DNA of 64,000 nt from assembly GCF_014190805.1 (NCBI RefSeq), contig NZ_JACHVQ010000001.1, forward strand, positions 2,418,001 through 2,482,000, written 5' to 3'. The translations under genes and the position numbers were made by a program. Origin of the DNA: Flexivirga oryzae. GTDB taxonomy: Bacteria; Actinomycetota; Actinomycetes; Actinomycetales; Dermatophilaceae. Numbering within the stretch: position 1 is the stretch's first letter; every line of letters begins with the position of its first letter. The notes below the pieces were generated by a model. It saw nothing but the letters and a program-made list of their open reading frames with translations. It was not told where the DNA came from and did not search any database. Positions 7,999-15,803 of the stretch are shown one piece after another.

Positions 7999-8892
7999 GT
8001 GACGCGTCGTGGCTGGCTCCTGTTCGCGGTGATGTGCGTCCTGTGGGGCATCTCCTACCTGTTCATCAAGGTGGCCGTCGACGAGGTGTCCGTGCCGTTC
8101 CTGGTGTTCCTCCGGACCGGCGGCGGTGCCCTGGTCCTGCTCCCCCTGGTGGCGCGCACCGGCCTGTCGCGCGCCGTGTCCGACATCCGCACCCACTGGC
8201 GGTGGATCGTGGCGTTCTCGGCCGCGGAGATGATCGGACCCTGGTTCCTGCTGTCCTCGGCCGAGCAGCGGATCGACAGCGGCCTGGCCGGGCTGCTCAT
8301 CGCGGGCGTCCCGATCGTCGGCATCTTCGTCGGGCGGGCCATCGGCGATCGCGAACGCCTGGGGGCCGTCCGCTGGGCCGGGCTGCTGCTCGGCCTGCTC
8401 GGGGTGTTCGCCCTGGCGGCGCCCGCCCTGCGCGGCGGCGACTGGCTCGCGATGGGTGAGATGGCACTGGTCGTGGTCGGCTACGCGCTCGCCCCCCGGC
8501 TGGCGGCCCGGCACCTGACCACCGTGCCCGGTCTGACCCTGTCGGCCGCGTCGCTGACGATCGCCGGCGTCGTCTACCTGCCCTGGGCGATCGCCACCTG
8601 GCCGCACCGGCAGCCGAGCGCGGCCGCGTGGGCCTCGCTCGGTGCGCTCGCGATCGTGTGCACGGCGACCGCCTTCGTCGCGTTCTTCGGGCTGATCGCC
8701 GAGGTGGGCCCGAGCCGCGCCATGGTGTTCACCTACGTCAACCCGGCCGTGGCCGTCGTGGCCGGCATGCTGCTGCTGCACGAGCCGTTCACGGCGGCGA
8801 TGGCCGTCGCGTTCCCGCTGATCATCGCGGGCTCGGTGCTGGCGACCCGCACCGCCAAGGTGGCGGCACCCGCACCGGCACCCGTCGGCTGA
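7999..8892 (+). CDS. EamA-family (DMT) transporter
   Basis: A 297-residue inner-membrane protein with ten hydrophobic spans in two homologous halves, the EamA/RhaT layout of the drug/metabolite transporter superfamily. Visible family features are the first span LLFAVMCVLWGISYLFIKVAV and, in the second half, GPSRAMVFTYVNPAVAVVAGMLLLHE. The substrate cannot be told; relatives export amino acids or metabolites. The start is taken as the GTG at 7999. The insertion sequence ends 18 bp upstream, so the gene has lost its native promoter and now depends on whatever the element supplies. No Shine-Dalgarno is visible in the remaining 18 bp. Confidence 0.85.
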   Translation: MTRRGWLLFAVMCVLWGISYLFIKVAVDEVSVPFLVFLRTGGGALVLLPLVARTGLSRAVSDIRTHWRWIVAFSAAEMIGPWFLLSSAEQRIDSGLAGLLIAGVPIVGIFVGRAIGDRERLGAVRWAGLLLGLLGVFALAAPALRGGDWLAMGEMALVVVGYALAPRLAARHLTTVPGLTLSAASLTIAGVVYLPWAIATWPHRQPSAAAWASLGALAIVCTATAFVAFFGLIAEVGPSRAMVFTYVNPAVAVVAGMLLLHEPFTAAMAVAFPLIIAGSVLATRTAKVAAPAPAPVG

Positions 8893-8948
8893 CCACCGAC
8901 CTGCTGCGGCCTAGCCTGGAACCCCACCCGACGAACGGAGCCCGGCAG

Positions 8949-9308
8949 ATGCCCATCGCCATGAGCCGCGAGGAGTTCGAGGACGCCGTCGGCGACGCGC
9001 TGGACACCATCCCGCAGGAGCTGCTCGACCGACTGGACAACGTTGCCATCACCGTCGAGGACGAGCCGGCGCCGGGCAGTGCACCGGGTCTGCTCGGGTT
9101 GTACGTCGGCGTGCCGCTCACCGCGCGCGACTCCGGGTACGGGCTGGGCAACCTGCCGGACCACATCTACATCTTCCGTGGCCCGCTCACCCGCTACTGC
9201 CGTTCCCGGGAGGAGCTCCTGCAGCAGATCCGGGTGACCGTCCTGCACGAGATCGGCCACCACTTCGGCATCAGCGACGAGCGGCTGCACGAGCTGGGCT
9301 GGGGCTAG
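8949..9308 (+). CDS. Metallopeptidase family protein (minimal zincin)
   Basis: This 119-residue cytoplasmic protein carries the zinc motif HEIGHHFG near its end (VLHEIGHHFGISDERLHELGWG), the signature of the short Zincin_1 family that is common in actinobacteria. The N-terminal part (EEFEDAVGDALDTIPQEL) is typical of the family too. No substrate is known. It starts at the ATG at 8949, 7 nt after cggagc, which could serve as a weak ribosome binding site; a TAGCCT box lies about 32 nt further up. It converges on the padR gene, with 9 nt between the stop codons. Confidence 0.85.
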   Translation: MPIAMSREEFEDAVGDALDTIPQELLDRLDNVAITVEDEPAPGSAPGLLGLYVGVPLTARDSGYGLGNLPDHIYIFRGPLTRYCRSREELLQQIRVTVLHEIGHHFGISDERLHELGWG

Positions 9309-9317
9309 CCGGCGAGC

Positions 9318-9872
9318 TCACCTCCCGGAGCCCTCCAGCCGCTCCTGCAACCAGTCGCACCAGGCCAACCGGGCCTCCTGGCTGCGGATGCCCGCCTCGA
9401 GGGTCGCCCTGGTCGCGAAGGCCGGCTGCGAGGGGTCGGCCGACCCCGGCTCGGCGTCGAACTCGGCCGCGAAGCGCCGGTAGAGGCTGAGCCGGTCGGT
9501 GCTGCGGCGCCGCACCCCGTCCAGCAACTGGCGCGCCGCCGCCCGGTCGATCAGCCAGAGCGACGAGATGCGCAGCATGGTGGGATTCCGCTCGATGCTC
9601 TCCTCCGGTTCGCCGACGAGCCACGCGGTGAGCGCGTCCCGGCCTCGCGCGGTGATCTCGTAGCGTTTGGTGGGTCGTGGGCCGGCACCGCTGATCACCG
9701 TGTGCCGCACGTGGTCGCCGCGCTCCAGCCGCGCCAGCTCCGGGTAGATCTGGCTGTGCCGCGCCGACCAGAAGTACGACAGGTCGCGATCCAGCACCCG
9801 GGTGAGGTCGTACCCGGTCGACGGCGCACGGGCGAGCAGACCGAGCAACGCATACCCCAGCACGGAAACCAC
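9318..9872 (-). CDS. PadR-family transcriptional regulator
   Basis: A 184-residue regulator with the PadR winged helix at the N-terminus (LGYALLGLLARAPSTGYDLTRVLDR, then SQIYPELARLERGDHV, then KRYEITARGRDAL) and the Vir-type helical C-terminal domain used for dimerisation. PadR proteins usually repress a neighbouring gene and themselves. The GTG start at 9870-9872 is supported by a TAGGGT -10 box (9879-9884) ending 6 nt upstream, indicating a leaderless mRNA. The divergent lipoprotein hydrolase starts 36 nt away, and an exact ATGT-N8-ACAT PadR operator lies between the two starts. The likely target is therefore that hydrolase, plus autoregulation. Confidence 0.92.
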   Translation of the reverse strand: MVSVLGYALLGLLARAPSTGYDLTRVLDRDLSYFWSARHSQIYPELARLERGDHVRHTVISGAGPRPTKRYEITARGRDALTAWLVGEPEESIERNPTMLRISSLWLIDRAAARQLLDGVRRRSTDRLSLYRRFAAEFDAEPGSADPSQPAFATRATLEAGIRSQEARLAWCDWLQERLEGSGR

Positions 9873-9892
9873 CCGACAACCCTAGCCAATTC

Positions 9893-9908
9893 ATGTCAAA
9901 CTCGACAT
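9893..9908. promoter_or_regulatory. PadR operator (ATGT-N8-ACAT)
   Basis: The established PadR consensus ATGT-8N-ACAT is matched exactly (ATGT 9893-9896, ACAT 9905-9908). It lies between the divergent starts of padR (9872) and the lipoprotein hydrolase (9909), directly abutting the latter. A further ACAT follows at 9921-9924. Occupancy would cover the hydrolase start codon and the padR promoter. Confidence 0.75.
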
Positions 9909-10745
9909 ATGAAGGTTTTGACATACCTGGCTTTGGGATCCGCGCTGGTGCTCGGAGCGTGCTCGACGGCGTCGGAGTCCGCGAACACGTCGCGACCAGC
10001 GTCGGTGGCAGGCACCTCCACGCACCCGCCGGACGCGCCGAGCCCGGCGCCGACGGCCGTCGGCGTCGCCCGGTGCGGGGTCGACGCCGGCGTGGCACCA
10101 CGTTCGTTCACGCTCCGGGTCGGCGGGGCGAAGCTGCCGGCCGCCGCGATCGGCACCGGGAAGGACGTGGCCGTGCTGTTGCACCAGACCGACGGCGACG
10201 GTGCGTGCGGCTGGTTCCCGGTCGCCGGCATGATGGCGTCCCACGGGGTGCGGGTCATCGCGTTCGACCTGTGCGGCTACGGCGCCGCGGTGTGCCCCAC
10301 CCAGGCGCCGCCGCCCGCACAGCAGGTGGGTGCGGCAGTGGACTGGGCCCGCGCCCACGGAGCCCGGCGGGTGACCGTCGTCGGCGCGTCCATGGGCGGC
10401 TCGGTCGCCCTGGGGACGGCCGGCACGGTCCGTCCCGACGCCGTGGTGGACCTGTCCGGCCCGATGGAGTGGGACGGTGTCCTGGGCTCCGCGCGAGCGG
10501 CGCACACGCTGCGCGTGCCGCTGCTGGGTGCCGCGTCCAAGGGCGATCCCGACAGCGATCCGGCGGCGTTACGCGCGGCGGTGCTGGCCAGTCCGGGAAC
10601 GCACCGTTTCGTGCCCGCGCCCGACGGTCACGGCGTCGAGATGCTCACGTCATACCGGAACAGCACTTACGTCCCGACCGCGTTGCTGCGCACCGTGCTC
10701 CGGTGGATCGAGGGAGACTTCGCGACCGCGCGGCGCCCGGCGTGA
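9909..10745 (+). CDS. Secreted lipoprotein, alpha/beta hydrolase fold
   Basis: A 278-residue predicted lipoprotein: MKVLTYLALGSALVLGAC gives a type II signal peptide with the lipobox LGAC, followed by a Ser/Thr/Pro/Ala-rich linker of about 45 residues. The rest is an alpha/beta hydrolase with the nucleophile elbow GASMGGS and a late His in DGHGVEML; DLCGYG may form part of the oxyanion or acid region. It probably hydrolyses an ester at the outer face of the membrane; the substrate is unknown. It is divergent from padR with the operator touching its start codon, so inducible expression is expected. It converges on ctaF with only 5 nt between. Confidence 0.8.
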   Translation: MKVLTYLALGSALVLGACSTASESANTSRPASVAGTSTHPPDAPSPAPTAVGVARCGVDAGVAPRSFTLRVGGAKLPAAAIGTGKDVAVLLHQTDGDGACGWFPVAGMMASHGVRVIAFDLCGYGAAVCPTQAPPPAQQVGAAVDWARAHGARRVTVVGASMGGSVALGTAGTVRPDAVVDLSGPMEWDGVLGSARAAHTLRVPLLGAASKGDPDSDPAALRAAVLASPGTHRFVPAPDGHGVEMLTSYRNSTYVPTALLRTVLRWIEGDFATARRPA

Positions 10746-10750
10746 GGTGA

Positions 10751-11152
10751 CTAGATGGAGTGCTCTCCGTGGAAGTACTCGAAGACCCAGCCGATCGAGG
10801 CGAGCGCGACGAACGGCACGGCAAGCATCACCAGCCACCAGCCGACCGCGAGACCGAGGGCCACGATGGCCAGCGCTGCGCCGAGGAACAGCGGCCACCA
10901 GGAGTGCGGGCTGAAGAAGCCGTAGTCACCCTCGACGTCCTCCTGCTCCCCGAACGGGTCGTCGTCCGGGCGCAGGTCGATCTTGCGACCGGTCCACCAC
11001 AGGAAGCCGCCGATCAGCGCACACAACGCCGCGGACAGGTAGAGACCGACGGAGCCGACCGGCTCCTCCCACTTGCTCCAGACGCCGTAGAGCGTCCCGG
11101 CGAAGGCGAAGAAGACGCCGATGATGGCGAACATCTTGTATTCGATCTTCAT
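10751..11152 (-). CDS. ctaF: Cytochrome c oxidase subunit IV (CtaF)
   Basis: A 133-residue membrane protein of the actinobacterial aa3 oxidase. It has four hydrophobic segments (FAIIGVFFAFAGTLYGVW, GLYLSAALCALIGGFLWW, and two near the C-terminus) and a polar loop RKIDLRPDDDPFGEQEDVEGDYGFFSPHSWWP, whose GxxSPHSWWP part is family-typical. It lies 9 nt downstream of ctaD as the last gene of ctaC-ctaD-ctaF. Its role is structural within the bcc-aa3 supercomplex. Confidence 0.92.
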   Translation of the reverse strand: MKIEYKMFAIIGVFFAFAGTLYGVWSKWEEPVGSVGLYLSAALCALIGGFLWWTGRKIDLRPDDDPFGEQEDVEGDYGFFSPHSWWPLFLGAALAIVALGLAVGWWLVMLAVPFVALASIGWVFEYFHGEHSI

Positions 11153-11161
11153 GCTGGGGCC

Positions 11162-12925
11162 TCACTCGCCCTTTCCGGCAGTGTCGGTCGATCGCGCAGC
11201 ACCGGCGCCGGACAGCTGCGCCAGGGTCTCGTCGGCCGGTTTGACCGACCACTTGGCTGCCTGCGGGTGGTGCAGGTCGAACGCGGGACGCTCCGAGCGG
11301 ATCCGCGGGATGGAGTCGAAGTTGTGCCGCGGCGGCGGGCAGGAGGTCGCCCACTCCAGCGACGCGCCGTAACCCCACGGGTCGTCGACCTCGACCATCG
11401 GCGCAGTGCGCCAGGTCTTCCAGACGTTGTAGAGGAACGGCAGCATCGAGATGCCCAGGATCAGCGCGCCGACCGAGGAGATGTCGTTCATCCACTGGAA
11501 GTCGTCCGACGGCAGGTAGTCCGCGTAACGACGGGGCATGCCCTTCACACCCAGCCAGTGCTGGATCAGGAACGTGGTGTGGAAGCCGATGAACAGCAGC
11601 CAGAAGTGCAGCTTGCCGAGCCTCTCGTCCATCATCCGGCCGGTCAGCTTGGGCCACCAGAAGTACCAGCCCGCGAACATCGCGAACACCACGGTGCCGA
11701 ACACCACGTAGTGGAAGTGCGCCACCACGAAGTAGGAGTCGGTCAGGTTGAAGTCCAGGGCGGGGCTGGCCAGGATGACGCCGGTCAGACCACCGAACAG
11801 GAAGGTGACCAGGAAGCCGATCGCCCAGAGCATGGGTGTCTCGAAGGTGATGGATCCGCCATACATCGTGCCGACCCAGTTGACGAACTTCACACCCGTC
11901 GGGACCGCGATCAGCATCGTCATGATCGCGAAGAACGGCAGCAGCACCTGTCCGGTGGCGTACATGTGGTGCGCCCACACGCTCACCGACAGCGCGGCGA
12001 TCGAGATGGTGGCGAACACCAGTGTCTTGTACCCGAACACCGGCTTGCGGGAGAAGACCGGGATGACCTCGGAGATGATGCCGAAGAACGGCAACGCGAT
12101 GATGTAGACCTCCGGGTGCCCGAAGAACCAGAACATGTGCTCCCAGAGCATCGCACCGGCGGTCTGCGGGTCGAAGACGTGCGCACCCATGATGCGGTCC
12201 AGGCCCAGGCCGAACAGCGCGGCCGCGAGCACCGGGAAGACCACCAGCACCAGGATCGAGGTGATCAGGATGCCCCAGGTGAAGATCGGCATCCGGAACA
12301 TCGTCATGCCGGGTGCGCGCATGCACACGATCGTGGTGATGAAGTTGACCGAGCCGAGGATGGTGCCGAAACCGGCGAGCGCCAGACCGAACACCCACAG
12401 GTTGCCGCCGAGACCGGGGCTGTAGGTCGCGTTGGACAGCGGGGCGTAGGCGAACCAGCCGAACGAGGCCGCGCCCTGCGGGGTCAGGAACCCGGCGCTG
12501 GCGATCAGGCCGCCGAACAGGTAGAGCCAGTAGGCGAACATGTTCAGCCGCGGGAACGCCACATCGGGCGAGCCGATCTGCAGCGGCATGATCGCATTGG
12601 CGAAACCGGCGAACAACGGTGTCGCGAACAGCAACAGCATGATCGTGCCGTGCATGGTGAACAGCTGGTTGAACTGCTCCGGGTTGTCCACGATCTGCAG
12701 GCCCGGCGCGACCAGCTCGGCACGGATCAGCAGCGCGAGCACACCACCGACCAGGAAGAACGCGAACGAGGTGATGAAGTAGAGGTTGCCGATGACCTTG
12801 TGGTCGGTGGCGGTGATCCACTTGACGAAGGTCCGCCCGGGATGGCGCGTGCGGACCCGAGCGGCTGCGCGCGCGTCGCCGGTGTCGCCGGTGTCCCCGA
12901 CGCGTGGCGTGACGATGCTAGCCAT
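11162..12925 (-). CDS. ctaD: Cytochrome c oxidase subunit I (CtaD)
   Basis: The catalytic heme a/a3-CuB subunit of the terminal oxidase, which reduces oxygen and pumps protons. The 587-residue protein has twelve membrane spans. Signature elements are the heme a ligand region FTMHGTIMLLLF, the CuB/cross-linked His-Tyr motif FFGHPEVYIIALPFFG, the paired histidines WAHHMY, the K-channel region and HFHYVVFGTVVFAM with the heme ligands. The N-terminal 25 residues are polar and Arg-rich. Its ATG overlaps the last base of the ctaC stop codon, so translation is coupled. Long open frames on the opposite strand here are only GC-bias shadows. Confidence 0.97.
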   Translation of the reverse strand: MASIVTPRVGDTGDTGDARAAARVRTRHPGRTFVKWITATDHKVIGNLYFITSFAFFLVGGVLALLIRAELVAPGLQIVDNPEQFNQLFTMHGTIMLLLFATPLFAGFANAIMPLQIGSPDVAFPRLNMFAYWLYLFGGLIASAGFLTPQGAASFGWFAYAPLSNATYSPGLGGNLWVFGLALAGFGTILGSVNFITTIVCMRAPGMTMFRMPIFTWGILITSILVLVVFPVLAAALFGLGLDRIMGAHVFDPQTAGAMLWEHMFWFFGHPEVYIIALPFFGIISEVIPVFSRKPVFGYKTLVFATISIAALSVSVWAHHMYATGQVLLPFFAIMTMLIAVPTGVKFVNWVGTMYGGSITFETPMLWAIGFLVTFLFGGLTGVILASPALDFNLTDSYFVVAHFHYVVFGTVVFAMFAGWYFWWPKLTGRMMDERLGKLHFWLLFIGFHTTFLIQHWLGVKGMPRRYADYLPSDDFQWMNDISSVGALILGISMLPFLYNVWKTWRTAPMVEVDDPWGYGASLEWATSCPPPRHNFDSIPRIRSERPAFDLHHPQAAKWSVKPADETLAQLSGAGAARSTDTAGKGE

Positions 12926-13878
12926 TACTTCGCTCCTTCGACGACGATGTCAGAGCCCTTGACTCCCTTGGGGAGCCACTGTTGGAACTTCGTCGCGTCC
13001 TGGGCCTCCAGGATCGATCCGTCCCTGTTCAGCGCGTTGGACAGGAATCCGACGTTGCCCCGCGCCTTCAACTGGTTCATCTTCTTCTGGTAGTCGGCCT
13101 CGCTGACCACCTTGACGTTGAACAACATCTGCGAGTGGTAGGCACCGCACAGCTCGGCGCACTTGCCCTGGTAGGTGCCGATCTCGGTCGGAGTCACGTC
13201 GAACTTGTTGACCTTGCCGGGGATGACGTCCATCTTCTGCAGGAACTGGATCACCCAGAAGGAGTGGATGACGTCCCGCGAGGTGAGGACGAACTCGACC
13301 CGCTTGTTGACCGGCAGATAGAGGGTCGGGATGGTCGTCTCCGGGTCCGGTGCGGACATGTCGGCCTGCTGGCCCGCCTCGTAGACATCCGAGTTGACGT
13401 AGTTGAAGTCCCAGGACCACTGCTTGGCGACGACGTTGACCATGACGTCCGGCGTCCCGCTCGTGTCGAGCATCTTGTTTTCCATCTGCACGGTCTTGCC
13501 GAAGAAGACGGCCACCATGAAGATCGGCACGACGGTGAACAGGATCTCGATCGGCACGTGGTAGGCCACCTGCGGCGGCAGACCGACGTCGGTCTTCTTG
13601 CGCCGGAAACGGATCCAGCAGTAGATCATCATGCCCCAGGTGATGACACCCACGGCGAGCGCCCAGACCCACGCCGACACCCAGAAATCGGTGATTTCGT
13701 GGCTCAGGCTGGTGACGCCCTTGGGCAGGTAGCCGCGCTTCTCGACGGGGGTGCAGCCGGTCAGCAGCAATGAGCTGACCGCGATGAGGCCTCCGAAGGC
13801 GACCTTGCTGCGCCGCCGCCGCCCAGTCGCCTGGGAGCGGGGCGCGGATTCCACGGGGTGGTTGTCAGATCCGGGCAC
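12925..13878 (-). CDS. ctaC: Cytochrome c oxidase subunit II, lipoprotein (CtaC)
   Basis: Subunit II carries the CuA centre that accepts electrons from QcrC. The 317-residue protein has a twin-Arg-like, basic N-terminus and a lipobox (SSLLLTGC), two membrane spans (AWVWALAVGVITWGMMIYCW and IEILFTVVPIFMVAVFFG) and the cupredoxin domain, with CuA ligands in CAELCGAYHSQM and an upstream His in RDVIHSFWV. The GTG start at 13876-13878 is supported by a TAGGGT -10 box (13885-13890) 6 nt upstream, so the message is probably leaderless. It leads the ctaC-ctaD-ctaF operon. Confidence 0.96.
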   Translation of the reverse strand: MPGSDNHPVESAPRSQATGRRRRSKVAFGGLIAVSSLLLTGCTPVEKRGYLPKGVTSLSHEITDFWVSAWVWALAVGVITWGMMIYCWIRFRRKKTDVGLPPQVAYHVPIEILFTVVPIFMVAVFFGKTVQMENKMLDTSGTPDVMVNVVAKQWSWDFNYVNSDVYEAGQQADMSAPDPETTIPTLYLPVNKRVEFVLTSRDVIHSFWVIQFLQKMDVIPGKVNKFDVTPTEIGTYQGKCAELCGAYHSQMLFNVKVVSEADYQKKMNQLKARGNVGFLSNALNRDGSILEAQDATKFQQWLPKGVKGSDIVVEGAK

Positions 13879-14025
13879 GGGTAAACCCTATCCCAGCCAC
13901 ATTGGAACCCGTCGTCAGGGCAGGCATAGAAGGAGTCTCAATTCGACTGTCCCAACGCGCATCTCGGCGTAATCGTGCCCGGACCACCCGCAAAAGCCGC
14001 AGGACGGCGCAGGTCACCGGCCGAA

Positions 14026-14709
14026 TCAGTCCCGCCAGACCTCCGGCAGCGGCAGCTCACGGGCTCCTACAACGCGTCGTAAATAGTCGCTGCGCGGGAT
14101 CTCCCGGACCCCGAGCGTGGCCAGGTGATCGGTCTGCCACTGCACGTCGATGAGGCGCCGGTCGTCGTCGTCGGCGAACACCAGCCGGGTCAACGCCCAG
14201 ACCGCGACCTTTCCGGCGTCGGTCGCGCGGTGGAACATCGACTCGGCCGCGAAGAGCCCGCCGGTGCACACGCCGTACAGCCCGCCGGCGAGGGCTCCGT
14301 CGGTGTCCCACGCCTCCACCGAGTGGGCCCAGCCGAGGCGATGCAGCTGCCGGTAGGCGGCCTTGATGTCCGGGGTGATCCACCGCCCGGTCCGCGACGG
14401 GTCCGCGCAGGCGTCGACCACCTGCTCGAAGGCCTCGTCGGTCGTCACCCGGTAGCGGTGCCGGGAGCGCCGCAGCGAGCGCGCCACGTGGAAGTCGCCG
14501 CGCAGGAACACCCCGCGGCGGACCGGCGACCACCAGCCGATCGGCCGGCGTCCGTCATCGCCGATCCCCATCGGGAACATTCCGGAGCGGTATGCCGCCA
14601 GCAGGGTGCCGGGCTCCAGGTCCGCGCCCACCGCGATCAGGTCCTGCGCGACGTCGTCCTGGCGCTGCTCGTCGAGGTTCCATCTGCTGGGCGGTGGTTC
14701 GACGGGCAC
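14026..14709 (-). CDS. aat: Leucyl/phenylalanyl-tRNA-protein transferase (Aat)
   Basis: Aat attaches Leu or Phe from charged tRNA to proteins with N-terminal Arg or Lys, marking them for ClpS/ClpAP degradation in the N-end rule pathway. The 227-residue sequence has the conserved blocks YRSGMFPMGIG, GWWSPVRRGVF, TGRWITPDIKAAYRQLHRLGWAHSVEAW (split by family-typical positions), GGLYGVCTGGLFAAESMF and LIDVQWQTDHLATLGVREIPR. It starts at a GTG 15 nt after the adoK stop on the same strand, suggesting an adoK-aat operon. The 147 bp to ctaC on its other side hold no evident gene. Confidence 0.93.
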   Translation of the reverse strand: MPVEPPPSRWNLDEQRQDDVAQDLIAVGADLEPGTLLAAYRSGMFPMGIGDDGRRPIGWWSPVRRGVFLRGDFHVARSLRRSRHRYRVTTDEAFEQVVDACADPSRTGRWITPDIKAAYRQLHRLGWAHSVEAWDTDGALAGGLYGVCTGGLFAAESMFHRATDAGKVAVWALTRLVFADDDDRRLIDVQWQTDHLATLGVREIPRSDYLRRVVGARELPLPEVWRD

Positions 14710-14724
14710 GGCGGCGGGACCCGG

Positions 14725-15711
14725 TCAGTCCCGCCGGCAGGCGAGGTGCGGCTGGACCGCGGCGACCGTCTGCTCGCCGTATGCCTGCCCGAGGCGGGTG
14801 AGGAAGTCGTGCTGGCGCAGCACGTACTCCTGGGTGCCGACCGTTTCCAGCACGTAGGTCGCGAGCATCGAGCCGATCTCGGCGCAGGTGCGCAGGTCCA
14901 GCTCCCAGGTCAGCCCGGCGAGGAAGCCGGCCCGGAACGCGTCGCCGACGCCGGTGGGATCGACGCGGGCGACCTCCCCCGCGACCGGCACCTCGATCGG
15001 GTCCTCGCCGTGCCGCAGGATCTGCGCACCCTCCTTGCCCCTGGTGATGACCCGGGTGCCGACCTCCTGCAGGATCTCCTCGGCGCTCCAGCCGGTCTTC
15101 TGCTCGGTCATGTGCGCTTCGTACTCGTTGGTGAACAGGTACTGGGCGCCGCTGATCAGTTCGCGGATGAACGGGCCGTCGGCGAACGCCAGCTGCTGGC
15201 TCGGGTCGGCGATGAAGGGTATGCCGCGCTGGCGGCACTCGACGGTGTGCCGGCGCATCCCCTCGGGGTCGGAGGGACCCACCATGACCAGGTCGAGTCC
15301 GCCGACCCGCTGTGCCACGGGTTCGAGCTCGATCTCGCGTGCCTCGCTCATCGCACCCGCGTAGAAGGTCGCGATCTGCGCCATGTCCTCGTCGGTGGTG
15401 CACACGAAGCGGGCCGTGTGCCGGGTCTCGGAGACGTAGACCGACTCGCAGTCGACGCCGTGGCGTTCCAGCCAGGACCGGTAGTCGGCGAAGTCCTCGC
15501 CGACCGCGTCGACCAGGATCGGGTGCAGGCCGAGGTTCGCCATCCCGAAGCAGATGTTGGCCGCCACTCCCCCGCGCCGGATCTGCAGGTCGTCGGCGAG
15601 GAACGACAGGGAGATCTTGTCCAGCTGGTCGACGACGAGGGAGTCGGCGAACCGCCCCTGGAACGTCATCAGATGATCGGTGGCTATGGATCCGGTCACG
15701 GCGATCTTCAT
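14725..15711 (-). CDS. adoK: PfkB-family carbohydrate/nucleoside kinase, probable adenosine kinase
   Basis: A 328-residue ribokinase-fold kinase with the PfkB signatures: an N-terminal GSIATDHLM, the substrate glycine pair RRGGVAANICFGMANLG, and the C-terminal catalytic DPTGVGDAFRAGFLAG with the anion-hole GAGD-like GVGD and base Asp. Its position two genes from ctaC matches mycobacterial adoK (Rv2202c beside ctaC), which phosphorylates adenosine. That is the reason for the symbol; a sugar kinase role remains possible. The ATG has a TAGGTT -10 box (15718-15723) 6 nt upstream, so it is leaderless, and it is divergent from the M20 peptidase. Confidence 0.85.
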   Translation of the reverse strand: MKIAVTGSIATDHLMTFQGRFADSLVVDQLDKISLSFLADDLQIRRGGVAANICFGMANLGLHPILVDAVGEDFADYRSWLERHGVDCESVYVSETRHTARFVCTTDEDMAQIATFYAGAMSEAREIELEPVAQRVGGLDLVMVGPSDPEGMRRHTVECRQRGIPFIADPSQQLAFADGPFIRELISGAQYLFTNEYEAHMTEQKTGWSAEEILQEVGTRVITRGKEGAQILRHGEDPIEVPVAGEVARVDPTGVGDAFRAGFLAGLTWELDLRTCAEIGSMLATYVLETVGTQEYVLRQHDFLTRLGQAYGEQTVAAVQPHLACRRD

Positions 15712-15803
15712 GACGTCAACCTATCCAGCGCTGACGGTGTGCGCCGACCCGCGGTCCACCGAACCGCTACCGACCGGTAGCGCTGTCGCCATACACTCTG
15801 GCC

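Noticed and set aside
10760..13093. A 777-codon open frame on the plus strand
   Set aside because: It is exactly antisense to ctaF and ctaD, is His/Arg/Asp/Gln-rich with no domain pattern, and arises from GC-rich third positions of the real genes.
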